From contig CAMNQH010000005.1 in NCBI GenBank assembly GCA_946549035.1, positions 1-64,000 on the forward strand: a DNA stretch of 64,000 nucleotides, read 5' to 3'. The notes under the pieces are model-generated. The model saw only the letters and a list, made by a program, of their open reading frames with translations, was not told the origin of the DNA and searched no databases. Positions 44,175-52,650 of the stretch are shown piece after piece. How positions within the stretch are numbered: the stretch's first letter is position 1; every line of letters begins with the position of its first letter. A program made the translations under genes and the position numbers. This stretch comes from an uncultured Lachnospiraceae bacterium. Lineage in GTDB: Bacteria; Bacillota; Clostridia; Lachnospirales; Lachnospiraceae.

Positions 44175-44233
44175 GAGTGGAGTTTTGATTTTACATGGTA
44201 GCACATTGAAGTGACAAAATAAAAGGAGCAGTT

Positions 44234-45421
44234 ATGATACAAAGCTTATTGCATACCCCGGAGGGAGTACGGGATATTTACAATCAGGAATGCGCCCGGA
44301 AAATGGAGCTGCAGGACCGTTTAAAACGTTTGATGGAACAGTACGGGTACGCGGCGATTCAGACCCCTACCTTTGAATTTTTTGATATATTTGGAAAAGA
44401 AATCGGAACCACGCCTTCCAAAGATTTATACAAATTTTTCGACCGGGAAGGGAATACCTTAGTACTTCGTCCGGATATCACCCCCTCCGTCGCCCGGGCC
44501 GTAACGAAATATTTTTCCCAGGAGGACATGCCCATCCGCCTGTGGTATCAGGGAAATACCTTTATTAACAACAGCAGCTATCAGGGCCGCTTAAAAGAGT
44601 CCACCCAACTGGGAGCTGAATTGATCGGAGACGATTCCGTGGATGCGGACGCCGAGATTATCTCTCTGGTAGTAAATGCATTAAAGGCCTCCGGATTGAA
44701 GGAGTTTCAGATTACCATTGGCCATGGGGATATTTTGAAAGTTTTGATGCAGGAGGCCAAGCTGTCTAAGGAGACTCAGGAAGAGCTTTTGGATTTGATT
44801 TCCAACAAAAACTTTTTCGGGGTGGAGGAGCTCATAAGCCCCCTTCCCATGGCGCCGGAATTGAGATCCCTCTTTGAATGTCTGGGGGTTCTCTATGATA
44901 ACAACGGACAGCTTTTGGATGTCCTAAAGCTGGCAGAGCCGTATCCAAGGCTATGGGGGGCCGTCAAGCGGCTGGCGGTCTTGTATCAGGTTTTGGTCTA
45001 TTATGGAGCGGATTCTTACGTCTCCTTGGAGCTTGGCACGATCAGCAGCTTTCATTATTATACAGGGATTATTTTTGCAGCTTATACCTTTGGGAGCGGA
45101 GAGCCTATTGTAAAAGGCGGGCGCTACGATGACCTTCTTCCTTTCTTCGGAAAACAGGCCCCTTCCATCGGCTTTGCCGTGGTGGTGGATCAGTTAATGG
45201 CCGCCTTGTCCCGGCAAAAAATAAATCTTCCTTTGCAGGAGGGCTGCCGTTGTATCATTTATACGCCCGACCGTTTGCAGGAGGCGGTAGCGGAAGCCAC
45301 CGCTCTTCGGGAAAGGGGAGAGAAGGTGATGCTGTCCGTATGGCAAGAGGGCAGGACGAAAGAAGACTATGAGGCTTACGGAAAACGGTTTGGCTTGCAG
45401 GAACCTGTATTTTTCCAGTGA
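44234..45421 (+). CDS. hisZ: ATP phosphoribosyltransferase regulatory subunit
   Basis: A 395-aa HisZ, a HisRS-like protein without aminoacylation activity that activates the short HisG. HisRS-class motif 2-like TLVLRPDITPSVARAV (residues 75-90) and motif 3-like GGRYDDLLPFFG (about residues 296-307) are visible; it lacks the anticodon-binding domain. AAAAGGAGC precedes the ATG. First gene of the his operon, followed 15 nt later by hisG; HisZ and short HisG form the octameric enzyme. Confidence 0.95.
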   Translation: MIQSLLHTPEGVRDIYNQECARKMELQDRLKRLMEQYGYAAIQTPTFEFFDIFGKEIGTTPSKDLYKFFDREGNTLVLRPDITPSVARAVTKYFSQEDMPIRLWYQGNTFINNSSYQGRLKESTQLGAELIGDDSVDADAEIISLVVNALKASGLKEFQITIGHGDILKVLMQEAKLSKETQEELLDLISNKNFFGVEELISPLPMAPELRSLFECLGVLYDNNGQLLDVLKLAEPYPRLWGAVKRLAVLYQVLVYYGADSYVSLELGTISSFHYYTGIIFAAYTFGSGEPIVKGGRYDDLLPFFGKQAPSIGFAVVVDQLMAALSRQKINLPLQEGCRCIIYTPDRLQEAVAEATALRERGEKVMLSVWQEGRTKEDYEAYGKRFGLQEPVFFQ

Positions 45422-45436
45422 GACAGGAGGAAAATC

Positions 45437-46087
45437 ATGAGATATTTGACATTTGCATTGGGAAAGGGGCGCCTTGCCAGACAAACGCTTGATACCTTTG
45501 AACAAATCGGCATTACTTGTCAGGAGATGAAGGATAAGGATACCAGAAAGCTGATCTTTGTTAATGAAGAGTTAAAGCTGCGTTTCTTTTTATCCAAGGG
45601 GCCGGACGTGCCTACCTATGTGGAATACGGAGCCGCCGATATCGGAATCGTAGGCAAGGATACGATTTTAGAAGAAAAGCGCAACATTTATGAGGTATTG
45701 GATCTTGGCTTCGGGAAGTGCAGAATGTGTGTCTGCGGGCCCAAGGACGCCCAAGAGCTCTTACAGCATCAAGAATTAATCCGGGTAGCCACTAAGTATC
45801 CCAATATTGCCAAGGACTATTTTTACAATAAAAAGCATCAAACGGTAGAAATCATTAAGTTAAACGGTTCCATTGAGCTTGCTCCTATTGTGGGGCTGTC
45901 CGAGGTCATTGTGGATATTGTGGAAACGGGCTCCACCTTGAAGGAAAACGGACTCCAGGTGTTGGAAGAAATTTGTCCCCTGTCCGCCCGAATGGTGGTA
46001 AATCAGGTGAGCATGAAGATGGAACATGAACGGATTTCTAAGATGATCATGGACTTAAAGAATTTACAGGAGGGCCTGGGAAAATGA
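45437..46087 (+). CDS. hisG: ATP phosphoribosyltransferase, short form
   Basis: A 216-aa short-form HisG, catalysing the first step of histidine synthesis (ATP + PRPP to PR-ATP). The start [14 protein letters not shown], the [19 protein letters not shown] segment (shortened: [12 protein letters not shown], about residues 69-80) and ATKYPN...[11 protein letters not shown] (near 157-167) are family marks. The short form lacks the feedback domain and needs HisZ, which is encoded upstream. It overlaps hisD by 4 nt. Confidence 0.96.
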   Translation: MRYLTFALGKGRLARQTLDTFEQIGITCQEMKDKDTRKLIFVNEELKLRFFLSKGPDVPTYVEYGAADIGIVGKDTILEEKRNIYEVLDLGFGKCRMCVCGPKDAQELLQHQELIRVATKYPNIAKDYFYNKKHQTVEIIKLNGSIELAPIVGLSEVIVDIVETGSTLKENGLQVLEEICPLSARMVVNQVSMKMEHERISKMIMDLKNLQEGLGK

Positions 46088-47418
46088 GAATCTTGACATT
46101 GACAGAGGAAACGAAGCAGAACCTGAAAAAAGATCTTCTGAAACGCAGCCCCAACAGCTATCGGGAATATGAAGAGAAAGTGGGAGAGATCATAGAGGGG
46201 GTAAGAAAAGAGGGAGACAAGGCCGTTTTTTCTTACACAGAGCAGTTTGATCATGTCTCCCTTACCGGCGATTCGGTCCGTGTGACGGAGGAAGAATTTC
46301 AGGAAGCTTATGAGAAGGTAGATCCGAAGCTTTTAGACGTGATGCAAAAAGCCTTGGTGAATATCCGGGCATATCATGAAAAACAGCGGCAGTACAGCTG
46401 GTTTGACAGCAGAGAAGACGGCGTTTTGCTTGGCCAGAAGGTAACGCCTCTATCCAGCGTAGGCGTCTACGTACCGGGGGGAAAAGCTTCTTACCCTTCC
46501 TCTGTGCTGATGAACGTTATTCCGGCTAAGGTTGCCGGGGTAGAACGAATTGTTATGACAACTCCTTGCAGCCGGGAGGGAAAGGTGAATCCTGCCACAC
46601 TTGCGGCAGCTAAGGAGGCAGGGGTGACGGAAATCTACAAGGTGGGGGGCGCGCAGGCCGTGGCGGCATTGGCCTTTGGAACTGAGAGCATTCCCAAGGT
46701 AGATAAAATCGTAGGTCCTGGAAATATTTATGTGGCCTTGGCCAAAAAAGCAGTGTTCGGCCATGTGAGCATTGATTCCATTGCCGGGCCCAGCGAGATT
46801 CTGGTATTGGCGGACGAGACTGCAAATCCCCGATTTGTGGCTGCAGATCTTTTATCCCAGGCGGAGCACGATGAATTGGCCAGCGCCATTTTAATTACCA
46901 CCAGCGAGAAGCTGGCCCATCAGGTATCAAAAGAGGTGGATCTGTTTACGGAAGCCTTGTCCCGGAAGGCCATTATCAAAGCCTCTTTGGAAAACTATGG
47001 TTATATCTTGGTGGCACAGAACTTAAAGGAGGCTATAGAAGCCGCCAATGAGATTGCTTCCGAGCATTTGGAGATTCTCACAAAGGATCCCTTTGCCGTG
47101 ATGCAAAAGATTAAAAATGCGGGGGCTATTTTTATGGGAGAATACTCCAGCGAGCCCTTGGGAGATTATTTTGCCGGCCCCAACCATGTACTGCCTACCA
47201 ACGGAACCGCAAAGTTTTTCTCTCCCTTGGGAGTGGATGATTTCATAAAAAAGTCCAGTATTATTTCTTATTCGAAAGAAGCGTTGGAACCGATTTATCG
47301 GGATATTGCCCAGTTTGCAGCCTGCGAGCAGTTGACAGCCCACGCCAACTCCATCCAGGTGAGATTTGAAGGAGAAGACAGGAGAACAGAGCCATGCCAG
47401 AACGAAAATCACAAGTAA
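46084..47418 (+). CDS. hisD: Histidinol dehydrogenase
   Basis: A 444-aa NAD- and Zn-dependent histidinol dehydrogenase, the last step of the pathway. The conserved [12 protein letters not shown] (about residues 202-213), [10 protein letters not shown] (near 228-237), [16 protein letters not shown] (257-272) and the [19 protein letters not shown] region (shortened: [12 protein letters not shown]) are all present. It begins in an ATGA overlap with hisG and overlaps hisB by 25 nt. Confidence 0.97.
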   Translation: MRILTLTEETKQNLKKDLLKRSPNSYREYEEKVGEIIEGVRKEGDKAVFSYTEQFDHVSLTGDSVRVTEEEFQEAYEKVDPKLLDVMQKALVNIRAYHEKQRQYSWFDSREDGVLLGQKVTPLSSVGVYVPGGKASYPSSVLMNVIPAKVAGVERIVMTTPCSREGKVNPATLAAAKEAGVTEIYKVGGAQAVAALAFGTESIPKVDKIVGPGNIYVALAKKAVFGHVSIDSIAGPSEILVLADETANPRFVAADLLSQAEHDELASAILITTSEKLAHQVSKEVDLFTEALSRKAIIKASLENYGYILVAQNLKEAIEAANEIASEHLEILTKDPFAVMQKIKNAGAIFMGEYSSEPLGDYFAGPNHVLPTNGTAKFFSPLGVDDFIKKSSIISYSKEALEPIYRDIAQFAACEQLTAHANSIQVRFEGEDRRTEPCQNENHK

Positions 47419-47984
47419 CCCGCAAAACAAGAGAAACAGACATTAAGTTAAGCTTAAACTTAGACGGGCACTGCAATGCCCAGATAGATACGGGAATCGG
47501 TTTTTTTGATCATATGTTAGACGGCTTTACCCGTCACGGCATGTTTGATTTGACCCTTTCAGTGGCCGGGGATTTGATTGTAGACACCCATCATTCCATT
47601 GAAGATACAGGAATTGCCTTGGGAACCGCCATTCGAAAGGCCGTAGGCAATAAAAAGGGCATGAAACGGTATGGAAGCTGTATTCTGCCCATGGATGAAA
47701 CCTTGGTATTGTGCGCCATAGATATTTCCGGGAGACCATATTTTTCTTTTGAGGGAACATTTCCTACGGAAAAAATCGGATATATGGATACGGAAATGAT
47801 ACGTGAATTTTTTTACGCTATCTCTTACAGCGCCATGATGAACCTGCATATGAAAATTCTCTCCGGAACCAACAGCCATCATATGGCGGAGGGGCTGTTT
47901 AAGGCCTTTGCCAAAGCTCTGGATGAGGCTACCCAGTTGGATCCCCGGATTACGGATGTACTTTCTACGAAAGGAAGCTTATAG
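47394..47984 (+). CDS. hisB: Imidazoleglycerol-phosphate dehydratase
   Basis: A 196-aa monofunctional HisB, Mn-dependent dehydratase producing imidazole-acetol phosphate. HxxHH-type motifs are visible as [14 protein letters not shown] (residues 64-77) and [19 protein letters not shown] (about residues 156-174), plus [16 protein letters not shown] at 38-53. There is no HAD phosphatase domain. GGAGAAC precedes the ATG, which lies inside the end of hisD. Histidinol phosphatase is not encoded nearby. Confidence 0.96.
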   Translation: MPERKSQVTRKTRETDIKLSLNLDGHCNAQIDTGIGFFDHMLDGFTRHGMFDLTLSVAGDLIVDTHHSIEDTGIALGTAIRKAVGNKKGMKRYGSCILPMDETLVLCAIDISGRPYFSFEGTFPTEKIGYMDTEMIREFFYAISYSAMMNLHMKILSGTNSHHMAEGLFKAFAKALDEATQLDPRITDVLSTKGSL

Positions 47985-47992
47985 GTGACAGT

Positions 47993-49273
47993 ATGGAACA
48001 TAAAGATTTGATCGCTTCAATTTACTTGAAACATGGACGAGCCGTGGCAGGGCCAAATTCAGAGGAAGTTATTGAGGATATTGATGAGCGGATTCGGCAG
48101 TACAATGACGTTGGAATTGACCGGCTGCTGATTTTTGACTTGTCCGACAGCGATCTGGAACACGAACGCCACTTGGGCATGATTAAAGAATGGAACCGGA
48201 GCATTCAGCTGCCGGTATGCGGCGGAGGCAGGGTCAACCGCCTGGAGGATATCAAAAAGCTTCTGTATGCCGGATGTAAACAAGTAATGCTCAACGGATC
48301 CCGATCAGATGCGGCCGCCTTGGCTAAGGAGGGATGCCAGAGATTCGGAAAGGAAAAGCTTGCCTTGTCTTTAAACAATGTGGACATTCTGTTTAAGCAC
48401 AAGGACGCTATGGAAGAAAGTATTTCTGAGATGATTATCATCAATGAGGATATTGTGGATTCTGTCAGCAATGTGACCGACATCCCCTCGATTGTGATGC
48501 AGGAGCAATATGACCGAACGCGTTGGACGAAGCTGCTTCAACGAGAGCATGTCCGGGGCATCTTCGGTGATTATTTGAATCAAGTGGATACCGACGTGAT
48601 GAAGTTAAAAGCTGAGCTGTCGGAACAGGGGATTGATACCAGGCAATTTGAATCGGCATTGGATTTTAACACGTTTAAGTTGAATTCCGACGGTATGATA
48701 CCGGTGATTGTCCAGGAGTATCAGACCCAGGAGGTGCTGATGCTGGCCTATATGAATCAGGAAGCCTTTGAGCACACCATTGCATCCGGTAAAATGACGT
48801 ATTACAGCCGCAGCCGGAAGCAGCTTTGGGTAAAGGGAGAGACCTCCGGCCACTACCAATACGTGAAGAGCTTGACCCTGGATTGTGATAACGACACGAT
48901 TCTTGCAAAGGTTTCGCAGGTGGGAAATGCCTGCCATACCGGCGCTTCTAGTTGTTTCTTCCAGGAGCTTGTGAAAAAAGATTATGTGGTGAAAAATCCC
49001 TTAAAGGTATTAGAGACCGTCTATGGGGTCATTGCAGACCGCAAGGAGCATCCCAAAGAAGGTTCCTATACCAATTATCTGTTTGAAAAAGGGATTGATA
49101 AAATTCTAAAGAAGGTGGGAGAGGAAGCCACAGAGATTGTAATTGCCGCAAAAAATCCGGATGCAGAGGAAATCAAGTATGAAATTTCAGATTTCTTATA
49201 CCATGTGATGGTGTTGATGGTGGAAAAAGGCGTTACATGGGAGGATATTTCTCAGGAGTTGGCGCAGAGGTAG
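47993..49273 (+). CDS. hisI: HisF-like pseudo-barrel fused to HisIE
   Basis: A 426-aa three-part protein. Residues 1-220 align by eye to a HisA/HisF (beta/alpha)8 barrel: [11 protein letters not shown] versus LDVKDGRVVKG, then [15 protein letters not shown] and [16 protein letters not shown]. The two catalytic aspartates of HisF are replaced by Tyr11 and Asn128, so the barrel is probably not active. Residues 222-330 are the phosphoribosyl-AMP cyclohydrolase HisI ([34 protein letters not shown]) and 335-426 the phosphoribosyl-ATP pyrophosphatase HisE ([14 protein letters not shown]). hisA, hisF, hisH and hisC are not in this operon. It ends the his operon with no classical terminator. Confidence 0.88.
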   Translation: MEHKDLIASIYLKHGRAVAGPNSEEVIEDIDERIRQYNDVGIDRLLIFDLSDSDLEHERHLGMIKEWNRSIQLPVCGGGRVNRLEDIKKLLYAGCKQVMLNGSRSDAAALAKEGCQRFGKEKLALSLNNVDILFKHKDAMEESISEMIIINEDIVDSVSNVTDIPSIVMQEQYDRTRWTKLLQREHVRGIFGDYLNQVDTDVMKLKAELSEQGIDTRQFESALDFNTFKLNSDGMIPVIVQEYQTQEVLMLAYMNQEAFEHTIASGKMTYYSRSRKQLWVKGETSGHYQYVKSLTLDCDNDTILAKVSQVGNACHTGASSCFFQELVKKDYVVKNPLKVLETVYGVIADRKEHPKEGSYTNYLFEKGIDKILKKVGEEATEIVIAAKNPDAEEIKYEISDFLYHVMVLMVEKGVTWEDISQELAQR

Positions 49274-49301
49274 AGAGGGATTTTTCTCTTTGGAGACGGA
49301 C

Positions 49302-49477
49302 GACAATCCAGGGCCGCTATTCCTTTACAAACGCGGGTAACACTACGGCGAACTAACTGCTAACTACGACTATGGGATTCAGGAGAGCCTTCATCCCAAG
49401 TCTTCGTAAGCAGTGGATTTCGCCTTCGTTAAGAGCACCCTGGAATGTTTGTAAAGGAATAGCGGCCCTGGATTGTC
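49302..49477. repeat. 176-nt rod-like hairpin with 31-bp ends
   Basis: The arms 49302-49332 and 49447-49477 are perfect 31-nt inverse complements. Inside, further complementary blocks stay in register: 49335-49338/49437-49440, 49339-49341/49428-49430, 49347-49352/49419-49424, 49357-49361/49409-49413, 49365-49369/49404-49408, 49373-49378/49393-49398 and 49381-49383/49388-49390, closing on an AGAG loop. In all about 63 base pairs form one rod. No T tract follows, no gene lies inside and no target-site duplication is visible. It could be a structured RNA, a miniature inverted-repeat element or a 3-prime end structure of the his mRNA. Confidence 0.85.
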
Positions 49478-49624
49478 TGGGTATCGAAAGATAAAAATAG
49501 CTGAGTGGGGGTGCTGTTAAGTGTAATGGGGGGCGGCTACGTGTAGTTTATTGCCAAGTGGATGGGGGAATTGTTGTCATAAAATATTGTTCTGGACATA
49601 CATTTTAGTAAGAAAGACAATAGA

Positions 49625-49649
49625 GTTTACATAATTCAATTATGTAAAC
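49625..49649 (+). repeat. Perfect 25-nt palindrome before 49663 gene
   Basis: GTTTACATAATT at 49625-49636 and its exact complement at 49638-49649 flank a single C. It ends 13 nt before the ATG and 2 nt before the TTGGAG ribosome site. A related palindrome occurs at 53926-53954. Confidence 0.8.
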
Positions 49650-49662
49650 CATTGGAGTGTTT

Positions 49663-49962
49663 ATGACGACGAATACATTGGAAGAGCGGAGGCGTTATAT
49701 TAATCAGATTAAGGCTTCTTTTCAGGAACCGGGAAAATCGAATCAGTATCAGGACGTTGCGCCGGGCGGGGAGGATATGGTTCCTGCAATGGGGTATTTT
49801 AAGCTGCGGCTTTTGATTGCGGCTGCGTTGTTTGCAGCATTTGTGTATTGTGATAAGAATCATGTGAGCGTTTATACATATACTACGGATAAAATGTGCG
49901 AATATATCCAGGCGGATATGGATACGGAGCAGATTCTGGAGGCTATGAAAAAGCTGCCTTAA
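49663..49962 (+). CDS. Small single-pass membrane protein, 99 aa
   Basis: A 99-aa hypothetical protein. Residues 1-45 are polar and cytoplasmic in nature, one membrane segment (LRLLIAAALFAAFVYC, about 48-63) follows, and a short polar C-terminal region ends in ILEAMKKLP. No family recognised. TTGGAG precedes the ATG at 49663 and a perfect palindrome sits just upstream. It is followed by a new promoter for the radical SAM gene, so it may be a separate unit. The palindrome may control it. Confidence 0.7.
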   Translation: MTTNTLEERRRYINQIKASFQEPGKSNQYQDVAPGGEDMVPAMGYFKLRLLIAAALFAAFVYCDKNHVSVYTYTTDKMCEYIQADMDTEQILEAMKKLP

Positions 49963-49964
49963 AC

Positions 49965-49993
49965 TTGCGTTTTTATCATACATCGGTTATACT
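49965..49993 (+). promoter_or_regulatory. SigA-type promoter of radical SAM unit
   Basis: TTGCGT at 49965-49970 and TATACT at 49988-49993 with a 17-nt spacer; the transcript would start about 32 nt before the ATG at 50032. Confidence 0.65.
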
Positions 49994-50031
49994 TGTACAT
50001 GAATTTAACCAACCGAGTATAAGGAGATTAT

Positions 50032-51897
50032 ATGATAAAACCAGCATTATCGGACGAGATTTTACTGTCCGTGGACAAACCGGCCCGTTATTTGGGCAAT
50101 GAAGTGAATATGATAAAAAAAGACCCTTCCCAGGTGGAACTTCGGGGGGCTATGTGCTTTCCGGATGTGTACGAGATCGGCATGTCTCATTTGGGAATCC
50201 AGATTTTATATGACATGTTCAATCGCCGGGAGGATATGTATTGTGAACGGGTCTATTCCCCCTGGCCGGATCTTCATAAGATCTTAAAAGAGCAGGAGAT
50301 TCCTCTGTTTACCTTAGAGACTCAATCTCCGGTGCGTGATTTGGACTTTTTAATGATTACCATTCAATATGAAATGTGCTACACCAATATTTTACAGATT
50401 CTGGACTTAAGCCAGATTCCCCTGTCTGCCAGTGAGCGGGGAGAAAATGACCCCATTGTGATTGGCGGGGGACCTTGTACTTATAATCCGGAGCCCTTAG
50501 CGGAGTTTTTTGATTTATTTTATATTGGAGAAGGGGAGACCCAGTATGATACTTTGTTTGCGATATACAAGAAGTGTCGTGAAAGGAAGTGCAGCCGCCA
50601 GGAATTTTTAGAGGAAGCGGCGAAAGTTCCTGGTATTTATGTGCCTTCCTTATATGAGGTAACATACCATGAAGATGGCACAATTCTTTCATTTTCTCCA
50701 AAAGTAGACGGGATTCCTGCAAAAATTAAGAAGGAAATTGTCATGGACTTGGATCATACCAGCTATCCCACTAAGCCTCTGGTTCCTTTTTTAAAAATCA
50801 CCCAGGACCGTGTGGTACTGGAAATCCAAAGAGGGTGTATCCGGGGATGCCGATTCTGTCAGGCAGGCATGATTTACCGTCCTACCAGAGAACGAGGGTT
50901 AGAGCAGCTAAAAGAATGGGCCAGAGAGATGTTAAGGAGCACCGGGCACGAAGAGATTTCTTTAAGCTCCTTAAGCTCCAGTGATTATTCCCGCCTTCCG
51001 GAGCTTACGTCCTTTTTGCTGGAAGAATGCCGGGGACGGGGAATTAATATTTCCTTGCCGTCTTTGCGTATTGACGCTTTTTCTCTGGATGTGATGAGCA
51101 AGGTGCAGGATGTGAAAAAAAGCAGCCTGACCTTTGCGCCGGAGGCAGGCTCTCAGCGTCTTCGGGACGTGATCAACAAAGGCCTTACAGAAGAAGCCAT
51201 ATTGGAAGGGGCAAAGGAGGCCTTTGAGGGAGGCTGGCAGAAGGTGAAGCTCTACTTTATGTTAGGGCTTCCTACTGAAACGGAAGAGGACCAAAAAGAA
51301 ATCCCCCGTCTGGCAGAAAAAATTGCAACCTGTTATTACGAGATTCCCAAAGAGCAGCGTAACGGTAAATGTCAAATTACCATCAGCACTTCCTTTTTTA
51401 TTCCCAAGCCTTTTACCCCCTTCCAGTGGGCCTCCATGTGTCCAAGACAGGAGTATTTGGCCAGGGCAAAGACCGTAAATGACGAGCTGAAGCTTCAGAA
51501 GAACAAAAAGAGCTTAAAGTATCAATGGCATGAAGCTGACGTTACGGTACTAGAAGGCGTCTTTGCAAGAGGAGACCGCCGGGTGGCGAAGGCTCTTAAG
51601 CTTGCTTACAAGAAAGGCTGTATCTTTGACGCCTGGACGGAATTTTTTGACAATGAAAAATGGATGGAAGCCTTTGACGAGGCGGGAATTTCCATAGATT
51701 TTTACAATATCAGGAAGCGAAGCATGGATGAAGTCCTTCCCTGGGATTTTATTGACTGCGGCGTATCCAAAGAATTTTTAAAACGAGAGTGGGACAAGGC
51801 CCAGGCAGGTATTGTGACCCCTAATTGCCGTAAAAGCTGCTCCGGCTGCGGCGCGCTACAATTTGAAGGAGGTGTGTGCCTTGAAAATCAGGATTAA
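50032..51897 (+). CDS. TIGR03960-type B12-binding radical SAM protein
   Basis: A 621-aa radical SAM protein of the type carrying an N-terminal cobalamin-binding-like domain (GMSHLGIQILYDMFNRR and IVIGGGPCTYNPEPLAEFFD, in part GGGPCTYNPEPLAEFFD near residues 144-160). The radical SAM motif is RGCIRGCRFCQAG (CxxxCxxC, about residues 271-283). Family members are found beside the TIGR03936 partner encoded next, which fits here. Function is unknown; RNase G follows. GGAGA precedes the ATG. Confidence 0.92.
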   Translation: MIKPALSDEILLSVDKPARYLGNEVNMIKKDPSQVELRGAMCFPDVYEIGMSHLGIQILYDMFNRREDMYCERVYSPWPDLHKILKEQEIPLFTLETQSPVRDLDFLMITIQYEMCYTNILQILDLSQIPLSASERGENDPIVIGGGPCTYNPEPLAEFFDLFYIGEGETQYDTLFAIYKKCRERKCSRQEFLEEAAKVPGIYVPSLYEVTYHEDGTILSFSPKVDGIPAKIKKEIVMDLDHTSYPTKPLVPFLKITQDRVVLEIQRGCIRGCRFCQAGMIYRPTRERGLEQLKEWAREMLRSTGHEEISLSSLSSSDYSRLPELTSFLLEECRGRGINISLPSLRIDAFSLDVMSKVQDVKKSSLTFAPEAGSQRLRDVINKGLTEEAILEGAKEAFEGGWQKVKLYFMLGLPTETEEDQKEIPRLAEKIATCYYEIPKEQRNGKCQITISTSFFIPKPFTPFQWASMCPRQEYLARAKTVNDELKLQKNKKSLKYQWHEADVTVLEGVFARGDRRVAKALKLAYKKGCIFDAWTEFFDNEKWMEAFDEAGISIDFYNIRKRSMDEVLPWDFIDCGVSKEFLKREWDKAQAGIVTPNCRKSCSGCGALQFEGGVCLENQD

Positions 51898-52618
51898 GTT
51901 CCGTAAATATGGGATGATGCGCTTTATCGGCCACCTGGATATGATGCGCTATTTCCAGAAGGCAATGCGCAGGGCCAACATTGACATCGCGTATTCTGAA
52001 GGGTTCAGCCCCCATCAGATTATGTCCTTCGCAGCCCCCTTAGGAGTAGGTATTACCAGCGATGGAGAATATTTGGATATAGAAGTGCATAGTTCCAAAA
52101 GCTCAAAAGAATCTTTAAGAGCTTTAAATGAAGTTATGGTAGAAGGGGTTCAAGTTACAGAATATAAGCGTTTGCCGGACGCTGCGCCAAATGCCATGTC
52201 CTCTGTGGCGGCCTCCGCTTATACCGTACAGTTCAAAGAGGCCATTCAAAATCCCTTTTCCCTTTCGGCGCTTCAAGAAGCCCTTCATGGTTTTTATGAT
52301 TGTCAGGAAGAGATAGTTGTGACAAAACAAACGAAGAAAAGCCAGCGTACCATTGACTTGAAGCCCTTCATCTATGAACTTGAAGGGATTGAGGAAGAGA
52401 ATCCAGGATTCTTTTTGAAATTATCTGCCGGAAGCGGAGATAATATTAAACCAGAACTTGTACTGAAGGCTTTTTTTGATTATTTGAATCAGAATCATTG
52501 GAAGATTTATTGGGATGATTGCAGCAGGGACTTGCAAATCCACCGTTTGGAAGTATATGCCAGGGATGACAGCGGAGGGTTTCTTCCTTTGGGAGCGGCG
52601 GGAGAAGATATTTGTTAG
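51881..52618 (+). CDS. TIGR03936-type radical SAM-associated protein
   Basis: A 245-aa DUF2344-type protein that accompanies the radical SAM protein encoded before it. The start motif IRIKFRKYGMMRFIGHLDMMRY (in part FIGHLDMMRYFQKAMRRA, residues 13-30) and YSEGFSPHQIMSFAAPLGVG are diagnostic. The start is a TTG at 51881, since AAGGAGGTG lies 6-7 nt upstream and the family begins here. It overlaps the upstream gene by 17 nt. Confidence 0.88.
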   Translation: MKIRIKFRKYGMMRFIGHLDMMRYFQKAMRRANIDIAYSEGFSPHQIMSFAAPLGVGITSDGEYLDIEVHSSKSSKESLRALNEVMVEGVQVTEYKRLPDAAPNAMSSVAASAYTVQFKEAIQNPFSLSALQEALHGFYDCQEEIVVTKQTKKSQRTIDLKPFIYELEGIEEENPGFFLKLSAGSGDNIKPELVLKAFFDYLNQNHWKIYWDDCSRDLQIHRLEVYARDDSGGFLPLGAAGEDIC

Positions 52619-52650
52619 ATGAGACGACGGGAAAAGGAATGAGAGAACGT

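Larger units (their letters stand above)
49274..49662. other. 389-bp gap without genes, structured element
   Basis: No credible ORF is present. The left part holds the long hairpin at 49302-49477. The middle (49478-49624) is unremarkable apart from runs of G at 49507-49511 and 49528-49533 and a short CTAC/GTAG stem near 49537-49546. A perfect palindrome follows at 49625-49649, just before the next gene. Confidence 0.8.

Noticed and set aside
44175..44233. T-box or other histidine riboswitch before hisZ
   Set aside because: Only about 55 nt separate the promoter start from hisZ, far too short for a T-box; no specifier loop or antiterminator is visible.
49302..49477. CRISPR, attC or terminator reading of the long hairpin
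   Set aside because: There are no repeated direct units or spacers, no GTTRRRY/RYYYAAC arrangement, and no T tract after the stem.
49625..49649. BirA (biotin) operator reading of the palindrome
   Set aside because: The BirA site has the half sites in the opposite order (TTGTAAAC ... GTTTACAA with a long centre), whereas here GTTTAC comes first with almost no centre, and no biotin gene is nearby.
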